DNA of 5,752 bases, from contig JAISPE010000290.1 of assembly GCA_031275145.1 (NCBI GenBank), positions 1 to 5,752 on the forward strand, in the 5' to 3' direction. The stretch is from Prevotellaceae bacterium (GTDB lineage: Bacteria; Bacteroidota; Bacteroidia; Bacteroidales; UBA932). Every line of letters starts with the position of its first letter. The first letter of the stretch is position 1. The position numbers and the translations under genes were made by a program. Positions 5,729-5,752 of this stretch are shown one piece after another. The notes under the pieces are model-generated. The model worked only from the letters and a program-made list of their open reading frames with translations, did not search any database and was not told the origin of the DNA.

Positions 5729-5752
5729 GAGCAGGCAGTTCTGTTCTTCATT
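5725..5752 (+). CDS. Start of the next operon gene (3'-partial), possibly bioC or bioD
   Basis: An ATG at 5725 overlaps the bioG stop as ATGA, and the frame (MRAGSSVLH) stays open to the window end. This overlap is a typical coupled start within an operon. Bacteroidota biotin operons often continue with bioC, which makes the methyl ester substrate of BioG, or with bioD. Nine codons are too few to recognise either, and the true start could lie further downstream. Confidence 0.4.

Overview
This window looks like chromosomal DNA from a member of the Bacteroidota, probably Bacteroidales. The reasons are: a consensus Bacteroidota promoter (TTTG-N19-TAnnTTTG) before the gene at 3105; translation starts mostly without a Shine-Dalgarno sequence; a NrtR/AraR-type Nudix-fold regulator; and a bioF-bioG gene pair, a common biotin-gene arrangement in this phylum. 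All recognisable genes lie on the + strand.

Layout. Positions 1-795 hold the 3' part of a glycoside-hydrolase-like gene. It is visibly more GC-rich than the rest. Positions 796-1466 are a 671-base stretch without a credible gene. It holds a GC-rich hairpin, four copies of the 7-mer TGCGGTA, and a roughly 245-bp nested-palindrome element that looks like a non-autonomous (MITE/REP-like) repeat. Positions 1467-2940 hold a probable two-gene unit: a transcription regulator with a catalytically dead Nudix domain and a winged-helix tail, then a TrmN6/YfiC-type tRNA adenine methyltransferase. Positions 2949-3025 form an AT-rich perfect inverted repeat that shares a 19-mer with the first spacer. Positions 3105-3929 encode an exported protein built of about seven YD (RHS-like) repeats, with its own strong promoter. 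Positions 3970-5752 are the start of a biotin operon: bioF, bioG overlapping it by 20 nt, and the first codons of a third gene joined by an ATGA overlap.

How the genes work together. BioG would release pimeloyl-ACP from its methyl ester and BioF would condense pimeloyl units with L-alanine, so these are consecutive steps of biotin synthesis. The partial third gene is plausibly bioC or bioD, but nine codons cannot show this. The regulator and trmN6 are 10 bp apart and probably co-transcribed; no functional link between them is obvious. The glycoside hydrolase fragment seems to be a separate unit.

I did not find a clearly new multi-gene system. The least explained items are the two palindromic repeat elements and their shared 19-mer, the target of the Nudix-type regulator, and the stand-alone YD-repeat protein. 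All family assignments are from reading the translated sequence; no database search was run.
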